A stretch of DNA of 64,000 nucleotides from a bacterium (GTDB lineage Bacteria > Verrucomicrobiota > Kiritimatiellia > CAIKKV01 > CAITUY01): contig JBAXWB010000012.1 in assembly GCA_037128595.1 (NCBI GenBank), forward strand, positions 1 to 64,000. The letters are read 5' to 3'. Both the position numbers and the translations under genes were made by a program. The notes under the pieces were generated by a model. That model was not told where the DNA came from. It searched no databases and was given only the letters and a program-made list of their open reading frames with translations. This document shows positions 8,799-17,309 of the stretch, piece after piece; position 1 is the stretch's first letter; every line of letters starts with the position of its first letter.

Positions 8799-9911
8799 AT
8801 GAGCGGCTCGATTCCATTTTCTGAACGAAACACACCGTGGCGCGGGGGCTTGGACCTCGTGACAGGGTGTTATCCTGCTTTTCTGTTCGGCGGTTCGCTG
8901 GGCCGCTGGCTGCCGGTGTTCCATTTTCACGAAGCCACGGTGGCCGGGTTGGAGCCCTATCTGCAATATCTGGTAGAAAACGGCTATCATACGGTGACCT
9001 CGGAGGCCATTGCCGCCTATGTCCGTAAAGGCATTCATCCGGGCCCGAAATCGGTGGCCCTCTGTTTTGACGACGCCTGGGCGAGTTTATGGACGGTGAC
9101 GGCACCCTTGTTGAAAAAACATGGGCTTCAAGCCATTACCTATGTCAGTCCCGCGCGCATGCCTGACCTGGCCGTCTTGCGGCCGACTCTTGAAAGCCCG
9201 GAAGGGGCGCCGGTGGATGTTGATTCCTCGGTAACGCCTTTTACGTCCTGGGCAGAACTGCGGGCCTTGCAGGGGGCGGGTACGGTGGACATCCAGGCCC
9301 ATACTCTGGGCCATACCATGATTTTCGCCGATGCCTGCATCGGCGGTTTTGTCACGCCCGGGTTCCTGCGCCACCCCCACCTTTATCCGCTGCTGGATAC
9401 GGGAGCCGGGGAGCGCTACCTGACGCCAGCTGATTTAGGGGCGCCGCTCTATACCCAGCGCTCCCGCTACTCCGATGCCCTCCGCTATGATAATCCGGCG
9501 GCCTTTGAGGCGTGTGTCCGGAAGGTCCGTGAGAATGGCGGGGCAGACTTCTTCACCCGGCCTGACTGGGACCGTGACCTGCGCCAGCTCGCGTCGTCGT
9601 GTGCGGGCCGCCAGGAAACTCCGGCTCAGCGGGATGCGGCTATTTTCAATGACCTGTTGGCCGCGCGCCAGCAACTGAATGCCCGGCTGAATACGGACAC
9701 GGTCCGTCATATGTGTTTTCCCTGGGCCATTGCAAGTAAGCCCGGCGAGGGTGCCGCGGAAAAGGCCGGGTATGTGACCGCCTTTGGCGATCGGCTGTTC
9801 GGGCGCCGTGCGGTCCGCGCCGGGGATCCGCCTTACCGTCTGATGCGTCTGAAGCATCAGCTGCTCTATGGTCTGCCAGGACGCGGACGGCGAACGTTCT
9901 TTCAAAAATGA
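8799..9911 (+). CDS. Polysaccharide deacetylase (NodB/CE4-like)
   Basis: A 370-residue protein. ATG 8799 is preferred because GAGG lies five bases upstream; ATG 8694 would add 35 residues of no clear family. The block VALCFDDAWASLWTVTAPLL near residues 85-105 carries the FDD motif of NodB-type deacetylases, and HTLGHT near 165 supplies likely metal-binding histidines. These enzymes remove acetyl groups from N-acetylated sugars. The gene overlaps the following glycosyltransferase by 4 bp (ATGA), so it belongs to a polysaccharide operon. The substrate is unknown; modification of an exported glycan is the likeliest role. Confidence 0.82.
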   Translation: MSGSIPFSERNTPWRGGLDLVTGCYPAFLFGGSLGRWLPVFHFHEATVAGLEPYLQYLVENGYHTVTSEAIAAYVRKGIHPGPKSVALCFDDAWASLWTVTAPLLKKHGLQAITYVSPARMPDLAVLRPTLESPEGAPVDVDSSVTPFTSWAELRALQGAGTVDIQAHTLGHTMIFADACIGGFVTPGFLRHPHLYPLLDTGAGERYLTPADLGAPLYTQRSRYSDALRYDNPAAFEACVRKVRENGGADFFTRPDWDRDLRQLASSCAGRQETPAQRDAAIFNDLLAARQQLNARLNTDTVRHMCFPWAIASKPGEGAAEKAGYVTAFGDRLFGRRAVRAGDPPYRLMRLKHQLLYGLPGRGRRTFFQK

Positions 9912-11137
9912 ATACGAACAGAGAACCCATGAAACCCCGTGTTTGCCTTTTGACCGACTCCTATTACCCGGTGGTGGGGGGTGGGGAAGCGCATGCCCGG
10001 CTATTGTGCGGGGAATTCCAGCGGTTGGGGGTTCCTGTTTTTGTTCTGACTGGCCATAAGGTGGCGACGTCTCCGGCTTTTGAGACCCGGGATGGCGTGG
10101 CAGTGCACCGGGTGCCGCCGGCCGGCTATCCTCGACTTGGGAAATATCTGATGCTGGGGTCGAGTTTCTGGCGCCTGATCCGGATGCGGCGCGAGTATGA
10201 TGTGCTGTATGTGTGCGGGATCCGCACGCTAGGGCTGGTTGCGGTGCTGGCGGCCCTGCTGCTTGGAAAAAAATGCGTGTTGAGGGCTGAATCCCGGGGC
10301 GAGGTGTCCGGTGGTTTCATCTGGGAGAAAACGGACGGCCGGGTGAATCGCTTGCTAAAGCTTATGTTTATTGGTTCGATCGGGCTTCGTAATGTTTTCC
10401 TTAAAAAGGCGGATGCGTTCCTGAGCATTGCCTCAGTGATCAGGGATGAGTATGAAGCTTGCCGGGTGCCGGGTGAAAAGATCGTTGAAATCCCGAACGG
10501 GATCGACGTGGAGCGGTTTTGTCCGGTGTCCCCTGAGGCCAGGGCGTCGTTGCGCCGGAAACTGGGACTGCCTGAGGGGCGCTTGTTTGCCTATACCGGA
10601 AAACTGAATCGGGGTAAGGGTCTGGAGTTTCTGGTGCGTGTCTGGAAAGACTGGGTCCCGCAACATCCGGACTGCAGGCTCTTGCTGATCGGCTCCGGTG
10701 CCATGCAGTTTCTCTCCTGTGAAAAAGAGCTGCGTGACTATGTCGACCAGAACGGCTTGCAGGGCTCGGTGATCTTTGCCGGGAGTGTGAGTAATGTTCA
10801 GGAGTATCTGCAGGCTTCGGACTTTTTCCTGTTTGCATCTGAAAGTGAGGCCCTGCCGCTCGCCTTGCTTGAGGCTCTGGCGACCGGCCTTCCCACCGTG
10901 GCCTCAGACATTGGCGGCTGCCGGGCGATTATCACCGATGGCCGGGAAGGCCGGCTGGTGCCTCCCAATGATCCGGTGGCCTGGGTGGCAGGGCTGGATG
11001 CCCTGCTGAATCATCCGGCCATGTCGGAAAACTGGGGCAAGGCGGGGCGCGCTACCGTGGTTCAGAAATTCAGCATTACCCATGTAGCGGAGCAGCACCT
11101 CGCCCTTTTTGCACGGATCGCGAGCGTGGCCTCGTGA
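9908..11137 (+). CDS. Glycosyltransferase, GT4 family
   Basis: A 409-residue GT-B protein. The N-terminus (CLLTDSYYPVVGGGEAHA) has the glycine-rich loop common to GT4 enzymes. The C-terminal half has the donor-site motif ESEALPLALLEALATGLP with the E-x7-E pair, followed by ASDIGGCRAII. The start at 9908 overlaps the preceding stop; ATG 9929 (MKPRVCLL) is an equally plausible start. The likely role is to add a sugar from a nucleotide donor to a lipid-linked or surface polysaccharide on the cytoplasmic side of the inner membrane. Donor and acceptor are not readable. Confidence 0.88.
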   Translation: MNTNREPMKPRVCLLTDSYYPVVGGGEAHARLLCGEFQRLGVPVFVLTGHKVATSPAFETRDGVAVHRVPPAGYPRLGKYLMLGSSFWRLIRMRREYDVLYVCGIRTLGLVAVLAALLLGKKCVLRAESRGEVSGGFIWEKTDGRVNRLLKLMFIGSIGLRNVFLKKADAFLSIASVIRDEYEACRVPGEKIVEIPNGIDVERFCPVSPEARASLRRKLGLPEGRLFAYTGKLNRGKGLEFLVRVWKDWVPQHPDCRLLLIGSGAMQFLSCEKELRDYVDQNGLQGSVIFAGSVSNVQEYLQASDFFLFASESEALPLALLEALATGLPTVASDIGGCRAIITDGREGRLVPPNDPVAWVAGLDALLNHPAMSENWGKAGRATVVQKFSITHVAEQHLALFARIASVAS

Positions 11138-12645
11138 GCCAGGAGCCTGAATTGCATAAGCCGCCTTCAACAGGCCGGATGCTGAAGTTTACCGGTTGGA
11201 ATCTATTCGGGTTATGCGCGCCCATGGCCGTGGCCTTCTTTGCCTTGCCACCGTTGCGGGGGCGGATGGGCGAAGACATCTATGGCGCCTTCATGTTTCT
11301 CCTGACGGTGATCAATTACCTGTCGATCCTTGATTTAGGGCTTGGCCGGGCCGTGACGCAATCCATGTCCGCCCGGATCGCGAGCCGGAAGACAGAGGAG
11401 TTGCCCGCCATTTTCTGGACGGCCATGGCGATGATGCTGGCGTTCGCCCTGATTGGGATGGCGGTGTTCTTTCCGCTCATTCCCTCCATTGTCTGCAAAT
11501 GGAGCCGGATTCCTGCGGGACTGCAGGCGGATGCCGCTTATACGCTGTTTGCGGCCGGGTTCGGTACGCCCTTCCTGGTTCTGGCGGCTTGTCTGGTAGG
11601 AGTGCTGGAAGCGCATCAGAAGTTCAAGCTGATTAATATTATCCGGCTGCCGATGCAGACGTACACCTTTCTTGGCCCTCTGGCCGTCGCGCTGGTATCG
11701 CACAGCCTGTTGGCACCGGTGGTCGCCTTGCTGGCCGGGAAAGCCGTGGAATGCGCCATCTATTTTACGGCCTGCCTGTGGGATGTCCCCGTGTTGCGGC
11801 GGGGCATCTGCTTCCAGCGGAAACTGGTCCGTCAGTTATTTGTGCTCGGGGGCTGGATGTCAGTCTCCAGCATCGCGATGCTGGTGTTGAATCAGATCAA
11901 CAGTGCGCTGATGTTTGCGCTGCTGCCGGTCGCCATGGTCGGGTTTTATGCCACCATCGCCGAGATGGTGATCCGGCTGTTGATTTTCCCGCGGGCGGTG
12001 GTGTCGGTGTTGTTTCCCTCTTTTTCCGCCCAGCATGTGATGGTCGAGGGAACCCTGGCCGACCTGTATGCCAAGGGGGTCAAGAGTCTGCTGATTTTTT
12101 CGTTCCCGGTGATCCTGATGCTGTTCGCGTTTGCCGGTGAAGCCCTGACGGTGTGGCAGGATGCCGCGTTTTCGGCGGAGAGCGCCGGGGTGATGCGCTG
12201 GCTGACGGCAGGGATTTTTGTGTATAGCTTGTCCTTCGTGCCCTTTTCCCTGCTGCAGGGAGTCGGACGTCCGGATGTCAGCGCCAAGTTGCATCTGGTC
12301 GAAATCCCGCTCACCATCGTGCTGGCCTGGAGTTTGATGAAGCATTTCGGGATGCAAGGCGCAGGGGGTGCCTGGTTCATCCGTTGCGGTTTCGAAACCG
12401 TAGCCATGGCCCTTCTGGCGAACCGGTATGCGCCCGGCTCAGGACGTGCGATACGGCGGTCTGCGGGAATGATCGGGGTGGCGTTGCTGTTCATGGGCGC
12501 GATGGCCTTGATTCCCTCGTTCCTGATAAGGCTGGCCCTCTACCCGGTGGAACTGGCGGCCTTTCTGCTGCTGAGCTGGCGCTGGTTGCTGACGGCGGCG
12601 GAGCGGGTGGCCTTGGCGGACGCCCTGCGCAAGCTAAGGTTTTGA
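11134..12645 (+). CDS. Polysaccharide flippase (Wzx/MATE-like)
   Basis: A 503-residue integral membrane protein with about 12 hydrophobic segments, beginning with GTG at 11134 that overlaps the upstream stop (GTGA). Hydrophobic pattern and motifs such as YGAFMFLLTVINYLSILDLG resemble the polysaccharide biosynthesis/MATE-like flippases that move lipid-linked glycans across the inner membrane. The stop codon TGA lies inside a hairpin repeat at 12638-12664, so the last residues (RF) come from that repeat. This suggests that the original C-terminus was slightly different. Confidence 0.85.
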   Translation: MSQEPELHKPPSTGRMLKFTGWNLFGLCAPMAVAFFALPPLRGRMGEDIYGAFMFLLTVINYLSILDLGLGRAVTQSMSARIASRKTEELPAIFWTAMAMMLAFALIGMAVFFPLIPSIVCKWSRIPAGLQADAAYTLFAAGFGTPFLVLAACLVGVLEAHQKFKLINIIRLPMQTYTFLGPLAVALVSHSLLAPVVALLAGKAVECAIYFTACLWDVPVLRRGICFQRKLVRQLFVLGGWMSVSSIAMLVLNQINSALMFALLPVAMVGFYATIAEMVIRLLIFPRAVVSVLFPSFSAQHVMVEGTLADLYAKGVKSLLIFSFPVILMLFAFAGEALTVWQDAAFSAESAGVMRWLTAGIFVYSLSFVPFSLLQGVGRPDVSAKLHLVEIPLTIVLAWSLMKHFGMQGAGGAWFIRCGFETVAMALLANRYAPGSGRAIRRSAGMIGVALLFMGAMALIPSFLIRLALYPVELAAFLLLSWRWLLTAAERVALADALRKLRF

Positions 12646-12664
12646 CAGAGCAAAACCCTCCATT
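12638..12664 (-). repeat. ATGGAG/CTCYGT hairpin repeat at a stop codon
   Basis: Stem GGTTTTG 12638-12644, loop ACAGAG 12645-12650, stem CAAAACC 12651-12657, then CTCCAT to about 12663. The element is therefore oriented on the minus strand. The flippase stop codon is formed by the last base of the first stem and the loop region. The same stem is found at 54456-54481. Confidence 0.75.
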
Positions 12665-12692
12665 ATAAAGAAGGGAGGCCGATGGGGAGTAA

Positions 12693-14906
12693 ATGAAACT
12701 GCGGAAACATCAATTTGTCCTGATTTCGGTCCTCGTCTCCATGGCGGTGTACTTTGTGGTGACCTGGCCGCTGGGGGCGGAGTTTCAGGCGGGGATCCCC
12801 TCGTCCAACCGGCCCGAGGCGGGCGGCGCGCGGTACATGATTCCCGGGGATCACCTTCAGTTCCTTTACCAGCTGTGGATGTTGGCGGATTCGTTCACGG
12901 GGGGAACCCCCTTGTTCTACCACGTCTATGAGTTCAACCAGGGAAATGACCAGGCCCTCTACAATCCCGGCAGCTATTACTTTCCCTTCGGATTTTTGTA
13001 TTCCGCCGGGTATGCGCTGGGGGGGCGCGTGGTGGGGTGGAACCTCATGCTGTGCGTCACCGTCTGGCTGATCTATGGGTCGACCTGGTTGCTGCTAATG
13101 CGGTTTTCAAAGTCCATCCTGACGGCGGCCGTGGCGGCGTTGCCTTCCATTCTGCTGCCCTATTTCTATGTGTCCCTGCTGGGCGGCAGTCCGACGGGGC
13201 TGGGCATGTTGTGGGTGCCCCTGATATTTCTAGGCGTGGATGTGGCCATTCGGGACCGGAAGCGGTGGGGTGGAATTCTGGCCGGGGTCCTGTTGTTTAT
13301 CTCTTCCTGGGTAGACCTCCATGTGTTCTTCTTTGTCTTTTTGGCGACTCCCGTATGGATCCTGATGTGTCTGATGATGGGGCGGGTGAAGTTTAGGCTT
13401 GGTGATACCTGGCCTATTTTCGTTGGCATGATCGGGGCCTACTTACAGACCAGTCTGATCAAGGCCTCGCTGGATGATACCTTGCAGTCCAAGGGGCGTA
13501 CGCTCAATGAGTCCCTTGGCTATGCCGTCCGGGCTAACGGCTGGTTCAATATGGCCCTGGATAACCGGGACAATATTGTTTATATCGGGGTTGTTGCCGG
13601 TGTGATCCTGTTGTTGGGATGGGCGTGGCTGGCGTATGATGCCTGGCGCGCCAGGGCGGATGGCCTTTTCCGGTTCTGGCAGTATGGTCTGGTGCTGCTG
13701 GCCGTGGGGGGGATCGCTGTTCTCGCGCTGGGCCCCAACACCCCGTTCGATCCCCACCATCGGTTGTGGCAGGCCTTGCGCAAGGTGATTCCGCCCTATC
13801 AGATGATCCGGCAGCCGGCCAAGATTTATTGCCTTCTGACCCCCTTTCTGGGGATTGCATTGGCCATGGCGATCGATCGGTTGAACGGGGTGGTCAGGTG
13901 GCGTGCCTGGAAGGCGATTCTGGCGGGGGTTATTGCGGCCGGGTTTCTGGTCGATTACGGGTATCGGCTGGATCCCACGATCTGCCTGTTGGACGATGAG
14001 CAGGGCGGCTACCGGGCGGTGGCGGAGGATGCCGCGAAATGCGGGCGTGAGAACCGGGCGGTGGCGATCCCGCTGTGGCCAGGGGATTCGCATTGGAACT
14101 CCATTACGGAGTATTACGCCACCCTTTACCGGACAAAGATGCTGAATGGCTATTCGCCTTCGGTGTCGCGTCAGTATTTCACCAATGTGTTTCTCCGGTT
14201 TGAAGCGATCAACATGGGGGTGATCACGGATGATATTCTGGACGGGCTTCTTTCCATGAAGGTGGGCTATGTGATGCTGCATGAGGATGCCTTCCCTCAA
14301 AAGGTCAGTCCCTTTCCGGTTTCCCACACACTGCGTGAGCTGGGCCGGCATCCCCGGCTTCAATTCCTGGCAAAGGACAAGGCGGTGTGGGCCTTCAAGA
14401 TTTTGGAGAAGGGGCAGACGGTCGGGAGCGAGTCCGTATCTCCCCTTCTGGCCAGCAGGCAATGGGAGGCCTGTGATGGCAACCAGATCACGGTGTCGGG
14501 TGAGGGATGGAAAGCATTGAAGCCCGGGGAGAGTCTGACAATCCCTGCCAACCGCTGTTTCTATTCTGCCTTTTCAGAGGGGGCCAACGGGCGGGTTCAG
14601 CTTGAGGTTGCCCGGGTCCCGGCGGGGGTCGTGTTCTATGTGCCGGTGGTCCCTGTTGTACCGGGGCGCTATCAGATTACCCTGGAGGTTCGGTCGAGGG
14701 CTGAGCCGGGCACGGTCCTGGGGGGGTGGTCGGTCGGGCGTTCTGATGGGAAGGAGCGGGTTTCCATTCCGGTGCGGGCAGGGGAGGACGCTTCCCTGGA
14801 ATACCGGACGGAACAGCCGTGTTCCTTGCGCTTTGAATTTGACTACAATCGGAAGTTTGACATGGGCATTCAGGCGATTAAGATTCAGCGCAAAGAAGGA
14901 GCATGA
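12693..14906 (+). CDS. Large membrane protein of unknown function, possibly GT-C/YfhO-like
   Basis: A 737-residue protein starting at ATG 12693 after GGGGAG. It has an N-terminal membrane segment, an extracytoplasmic loop, then about ten more membrane segments to residue about 430, and a long soluble C-terminal domain. The layout resembles GT-C glycosyltransferases and YfhO-like proteins, which use polyprenyl-linked sugars outside the membrane, but no decisive motif was recognised (an early Asp-His pair, IPGDHLQF, could play the part of the catalytic aspartate). It overlaps the next gene by 4 bp. Its position after the flippase supports a role in glycan transfer or assembly. Confidence 0.55.
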   Translation: MKLRKHQFVLISVLVSMAVYFVVTWPLGAEFQAGIPSSNRPEAGGARYMIPGDHLQFLYQLWMLADSFTGGTPLFYHVYEFNQGNDQALYNPGSYYFPFGFLYSAGYALGGRVVGWNLMLCVTVWLIYGSTWLLLMRFSKSILTAAVAALPSILLPYFYVSLLGGSPTGLGMLWVPLIFLGVDVAIRDRKRWGGILAGVLLFISSWVDLHVFFFVFLATPVWILMCLMMGRVKFRLGDTWPIFVGMIGAYLQTSLIKASLDDTLQSKGRTLNESLGYAVRANGWFNMALDNRDNIVYIGVVAGVILLLGWAWLAYDAWRARADGLFRFWQYGLVLLAVGGIAVLALGPNTPFDPHHRLWQALRKVIPPYQMIRQPAKIYCLLTPFLGIALAMAIDRLNGVVRWRAWKAILAGVIAAGFLVDYGYRLDPTICLLDDEQGGYRAVAEDAAKCGRENRAVAIPLWPGDSHWNSITEYYATLYRTKMLNGYSPSVSRQYFTNVFLRFEAINMGVITDDILDGLLSMKVGYVMLHEDAFPQKVSPFPVSHTLRELGRHPRLQFLAKDKAVWAFKILEKGQTVGSESVSPLLASRQWEACDGNQITVSGEGWKALKPGESLTIPANRCFYSAFSEGANGRVQLEVARVPAGVVFYVPVVPVVPGRYQITLEVRSRAEPGTVLGGWSVGRSDGKERVSIPVRAGEDASLEYRTEQPCSLRFEFDYNRKFDMGIQAIKIQRKEGA

Positions 14907-16177
14907 CGATGGACATGAAGATTGATTCACTGGGTGAGGCACGCATTGCCTCGCCTCTGCGGCGGACGGTGAACGAGAAGATCCGGATTCCTTATCAGAT
15001 TGCGTATGAGGCCGGCAAGGTGGCGCCGGAGGCCATTACCTTTGAGATCGCCGGCCCCCGGGCCAACCTGTTCTTTGATAAAACCAAGGTCAAGGCGGGC
15101 ATTGTCACCTGCGGGGGGTTGTGTCCGGGTCTGAATAATGTCATCCGCTCGGTGTATTACGAACTCACCCATGCCTATGGCGTGCAGGAGGTCTACGGGT
15201 TCCGTTACGGGTATCAGGGATTGGATCCGGTGCGGGCGAGTGATCCGCTGCGGCTGACCGCGGAGTTTGTGGATCCGATTCATCGACAGGGCGGAACGGT
15301 ATTGGGCACGTCGCGGGGACCGGTGGATCCGGTCCTGGCCATAGATAATCTGATAAAGCGCGGGATCAATGTACTGTTTTGTGTGGGCGGGGATGGAACG
15401 CAGCGTGGGGCCTATACGCTGCACCAGGAGGCTGAGCGGCGCGGGTATCCCTTGGCCGTGGTCGGCATTCCCAAGACCATTGACAACGATGTGGGTTTTG
15501 TGGCCCGCACCTTCGGGTACCTGACGGCGGTGGATGAAGTCCGCGGGATCCTGGACTGCGCCCATCAGGAGGCCCGCAGTGTTTTTAACGGCGTCAGCCT
15601 GGTCAAGGTGATGGGACGCCATGCCGGATTTATCGCGGCTGGGGCGTCCATTGCCAGTCAGGATGTCAATTTCACCCTGATCCCGGAAGTCCCCTTTGCC
15701 CTTGAAGGGCCCGGGGGATTCCTGGAAGCGGTGAAGGCGCGTATCCTCAAGCGGGCGCATGCGGTGATCGTGGTCGCCGAAGGGGCCGGCCAGGATCTGC
15801 TGGCGCAGCAGGGTAGCGGGAAAGATGCCTCTGGCAATGTGAAGTTGGGTGATATCGGGATCTTCCTCCGGGAACAGCTGGAGACTTGTTTCAAAAAGGC
15901 CGGGGTGCCCATGGTGTTCCGCTACTTCGATCCCAGTTATATGATCCGGAGCCAGGCGGCGAATCCGGCGGATTCGGTCCTCTGTGACTTGTATGCGCGC
16001 AATGCGGTTCATGCCGCCATGGCCGGCAAGACCGGACTGGTGATTGGATTGCTCCATGATACCTATATTCACGTACCGGTCGAGGCGTGCGTGGCTGAGA
16101 AAAAACGACTGGATCCTGATGGCGACTCGTGGCGTGCCGTTTTGGCGGCAACCGGACAGCCGGACCGGTTCATTTGA
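14903..16177 (+). CDS. 6-phosphofructokinase, plant/spirochaete-like long type
   Basis: A 424-residue phosphofructokinase. TCGGLCPGLNNVI forms the phosphate loop. CVGGDGTQRGA near residue 163 has GGDGT, the ATP-type form, rather than the GGDD of pyrophosphate enzymes. GIPKTIDNDVG near residue 190 carries lysine where the E. coli enzyme has glycine; this combination is known from plant-type ATP-dependent enzymes. KVMGRHAGF is also conserved. The enzyme phosphorylates fructose 6-phosphate in glycolysis. It overlaps the upstream membrane gene by 4 bp, an odd partner for a glycolytic enzyme, and is followed by two repeat elements. Confidence 0.9.
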   Translation: MTMDMKIDSLGEARIASPLRRTVNEKIRIPYQIAYEAGKVAPEAITFEIAGPRANLFFDKTKVKAGIVTCGGLCPGLNNVIRSVYYELTHAYGVQEVYGFRYGYQGLDPVRASDPLRLTAEFVDPIHRQGGTVLGTSRGPVDPVLAIDNLIKRGINVLFCVGGDGTQRGAYTLHQEAERRGYPLAVVGIPKTIDNDVGFVARTFGYLTAVDEVRGILDCAHQEARSVFNGVSLVKVMGRHAGFIAAGASIASQDVNFTLIPEVPFALEGPGGFLEAVKARILKRAHAVIVVAEGAGQDLLAQQGSGKDASGNVKLGDIGIFLREQLETCFKKAGVPMVFRYFDPSYMIRSQAANPADSVLCDLYARNAVHAAMAGKTGLVIGLLHDTYIHVPVEACVAEKKRLDPDGDSWRAVLAATGQPDRFI

Positions 16178-16187
16178 GTCCTGCGGA

Positions 16188-16217
16188 ATGGAGGGCGCTG
16201 CTCCGTCAGCGCCGCAG
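16188..16217 (+). repeat. ATGGAG/CTCYGT hairpin repeat
   Basis: ATGGAG begins at 16188 and is followed by stem GGCGCTG, loop CTCCGT and stem CAGCGCC. It lies 10 bp after the phosphofructokinase stop and may also serve as a transcript-end hairpin, though no T-run follows. Confidence 0.75.
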
Positions 16218-16253
16218 ATGGAGTGGGGTTGATAGAGTTCAATTCTTGGCGGC

Positions 16254-16292
16254 ATCAGCAAAACCCTGATGCCGAATCAGGGTTTTGCTGAT
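16254..16292. repeat. Perfect 17-bp inverted repeat
   Basis: ATCAGCAAAACCCTGAT (16254-16270) is exactly complementary to ATCAGGGTTTTGCTGAT (16276-16292), with loop GCCGA. The right arm recurs with one change at 8663-8679. There is no T-run behind it, so a repeat element is more likely than a simple intrinsic terminator. Confidence 0.7.
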
Positions 16293-16502
16293 TGAGAAAA
16301 CGAATGAATCATGTCATGATCTCCCCAGTCAACGAGCGAGGTGGTGAGTGTCTTCAATGATGCCGCACCCCCCTGTGGCAGATGTCTCGCAGCTGTTCCT
16401 CCGCAAGCAATGGCAAGAGCATCCCACTACTTCCTCGTTGATTTTTTTATTAGTGGCCTGTCCTGTTTATTCCTCCCTCGCGGTCTCTGAAGGAGCCCCC
16501 CT
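16293..16502 (+). promoter_or_regulatory. Possible structured leader upstream of cbiQ
   Basis: TCAACGAG (16329-16336) is complementary to CTCGTTGA (16434-16441), which is followed directly by seven T (16442-16448). The base-paired stem plus T-run resembles a leader with an intrinsic terminator, 54 bp before the cbiQ start. No cobalamin-riboswitch B12 box was found, so no riboswitch class is claimed. The enclosed 97 bases carry further G+C-rich pairing potential. Confidence 0.4.
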
Positions 16503-17309
16503 GTGGACTTAAGCCGTTACCTGGAAATCGGGACCATGGATGCCTTGGGGCGACTCGATTCGCCCGTGCATCGTCTGGATGCCCGGGCTCAGCTGATCAC
16601 CACCTTTGGGTTTATCCTGGTGGTGATGTCGTATTCCCGGTATGAGGTGGCCGCCCTGATGCCGCTGTTCCTTTATCCTGCCACCCTGCTGGTGCTGGGC
16701 AGGCTCTCGCTGCGCTATCTCGTCAGGAAGGTGGCGATCGCCGCGCCCTTTGCCATCTTTGTGGGAATGTGTAACCCCTGGCTGGATCGTCAGGTGCTGG
16801 CAATGATCGGCCCTTATCCGCTGACGGGCGGCTGGCTGTCGTTCAGTTCCATTCTGGTGCGGTTTGGCCTGACGGTCAGTGCCGCCATTATTCTGGTCGC
16901 CTGTACGGGGATTCATCGGCTATGTGCCGGGGGTGAGCGGCTGGGGCTGCCCCGCGTCTTTGTCGTCCAGTTGCTGTTCCTGTACCGGTATTTCTTTGTG
17001 ATCGGGGATGAGGGCGGCCGGATGGTGCGCGGGGTGGCGATGCGTTCCGCAGGTGGGCGGGCGCCCGGGGTGAGGACCTATGCCATTCTGGTTGGCCAGC
17101 TCCTGCTGCGCGCCATGGACCGGGCTCAGCGGATCTACCGCGCCATGGCGGCCCGCGGGTTTGAGGGGAATGTCCACGTCCTGCGGCAAGCCTGTTGGGG
17201 CTGGGCCGAAACCAGCTTTGTTCTGGGCTGGCTTGCTTTTTTCGTGAGTGTAAGGGTGTGGAATGTGCCGGTGCTATTTGGGCATTGGATTACGGGGGGT
17301 GCAGGATGA
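16503..17309 (+). CDS. cbiQ: ECF transporter membrane (T) component, CbiQ family
   Basis: A 268-residue membrane protein with GTG start at 16503 and GAAGGAG nine bases upstream. It has five to six hydrophobic segments and the C-terminal block YRAMAARGFEGNV, matching the conserved Ala-Arg-Gly signature of CbiQ-type T components that couples to the ATPase. With cbiO it forms the energising module of an energy-coupling factor importer, usually for cobalt or nickel. No CbiM, CbiN or other substrate-binding S component is present in the window, so substrate is uncertain. The gene overlaps cbiO by 4 bp. Confidence 0.87.
   Translation: MDLSRYLEIGTMDALGRLDSPVHRLDARAQLITTFGFILVVMSYSRYEVAALMPLFLYPATLLVLGRLSLRYLVRKVAIAAPFAIFVGMCNPWLDRQVLAMIGPYPLTGGWLSFSSILVRFGLTVSAAIILVACTGIHRLCAGGERLGLPRVFVVQLLFLYRYFFVIGDEGGRMVRGVAMRSAGGRAPGVRTYAILVGQLLLRAMDRAQRIYRAMAARGFEGNVHVLRQACWGWAETSFVLGWLAFFVSVRVWNVPVLFGHWITGGAG

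Noticed and set aside
14927-16261. 444-codon minus-strand frame opposite phosphofructokinase
   Set aside because: Antisense shadow of a clear enzyme with conserved motifs.
16293-16502. Cobalamin riboswitch upstream of cbiQ
   Set aside because: No B12-box-like sequence was found; only a general leader structure is claimed.
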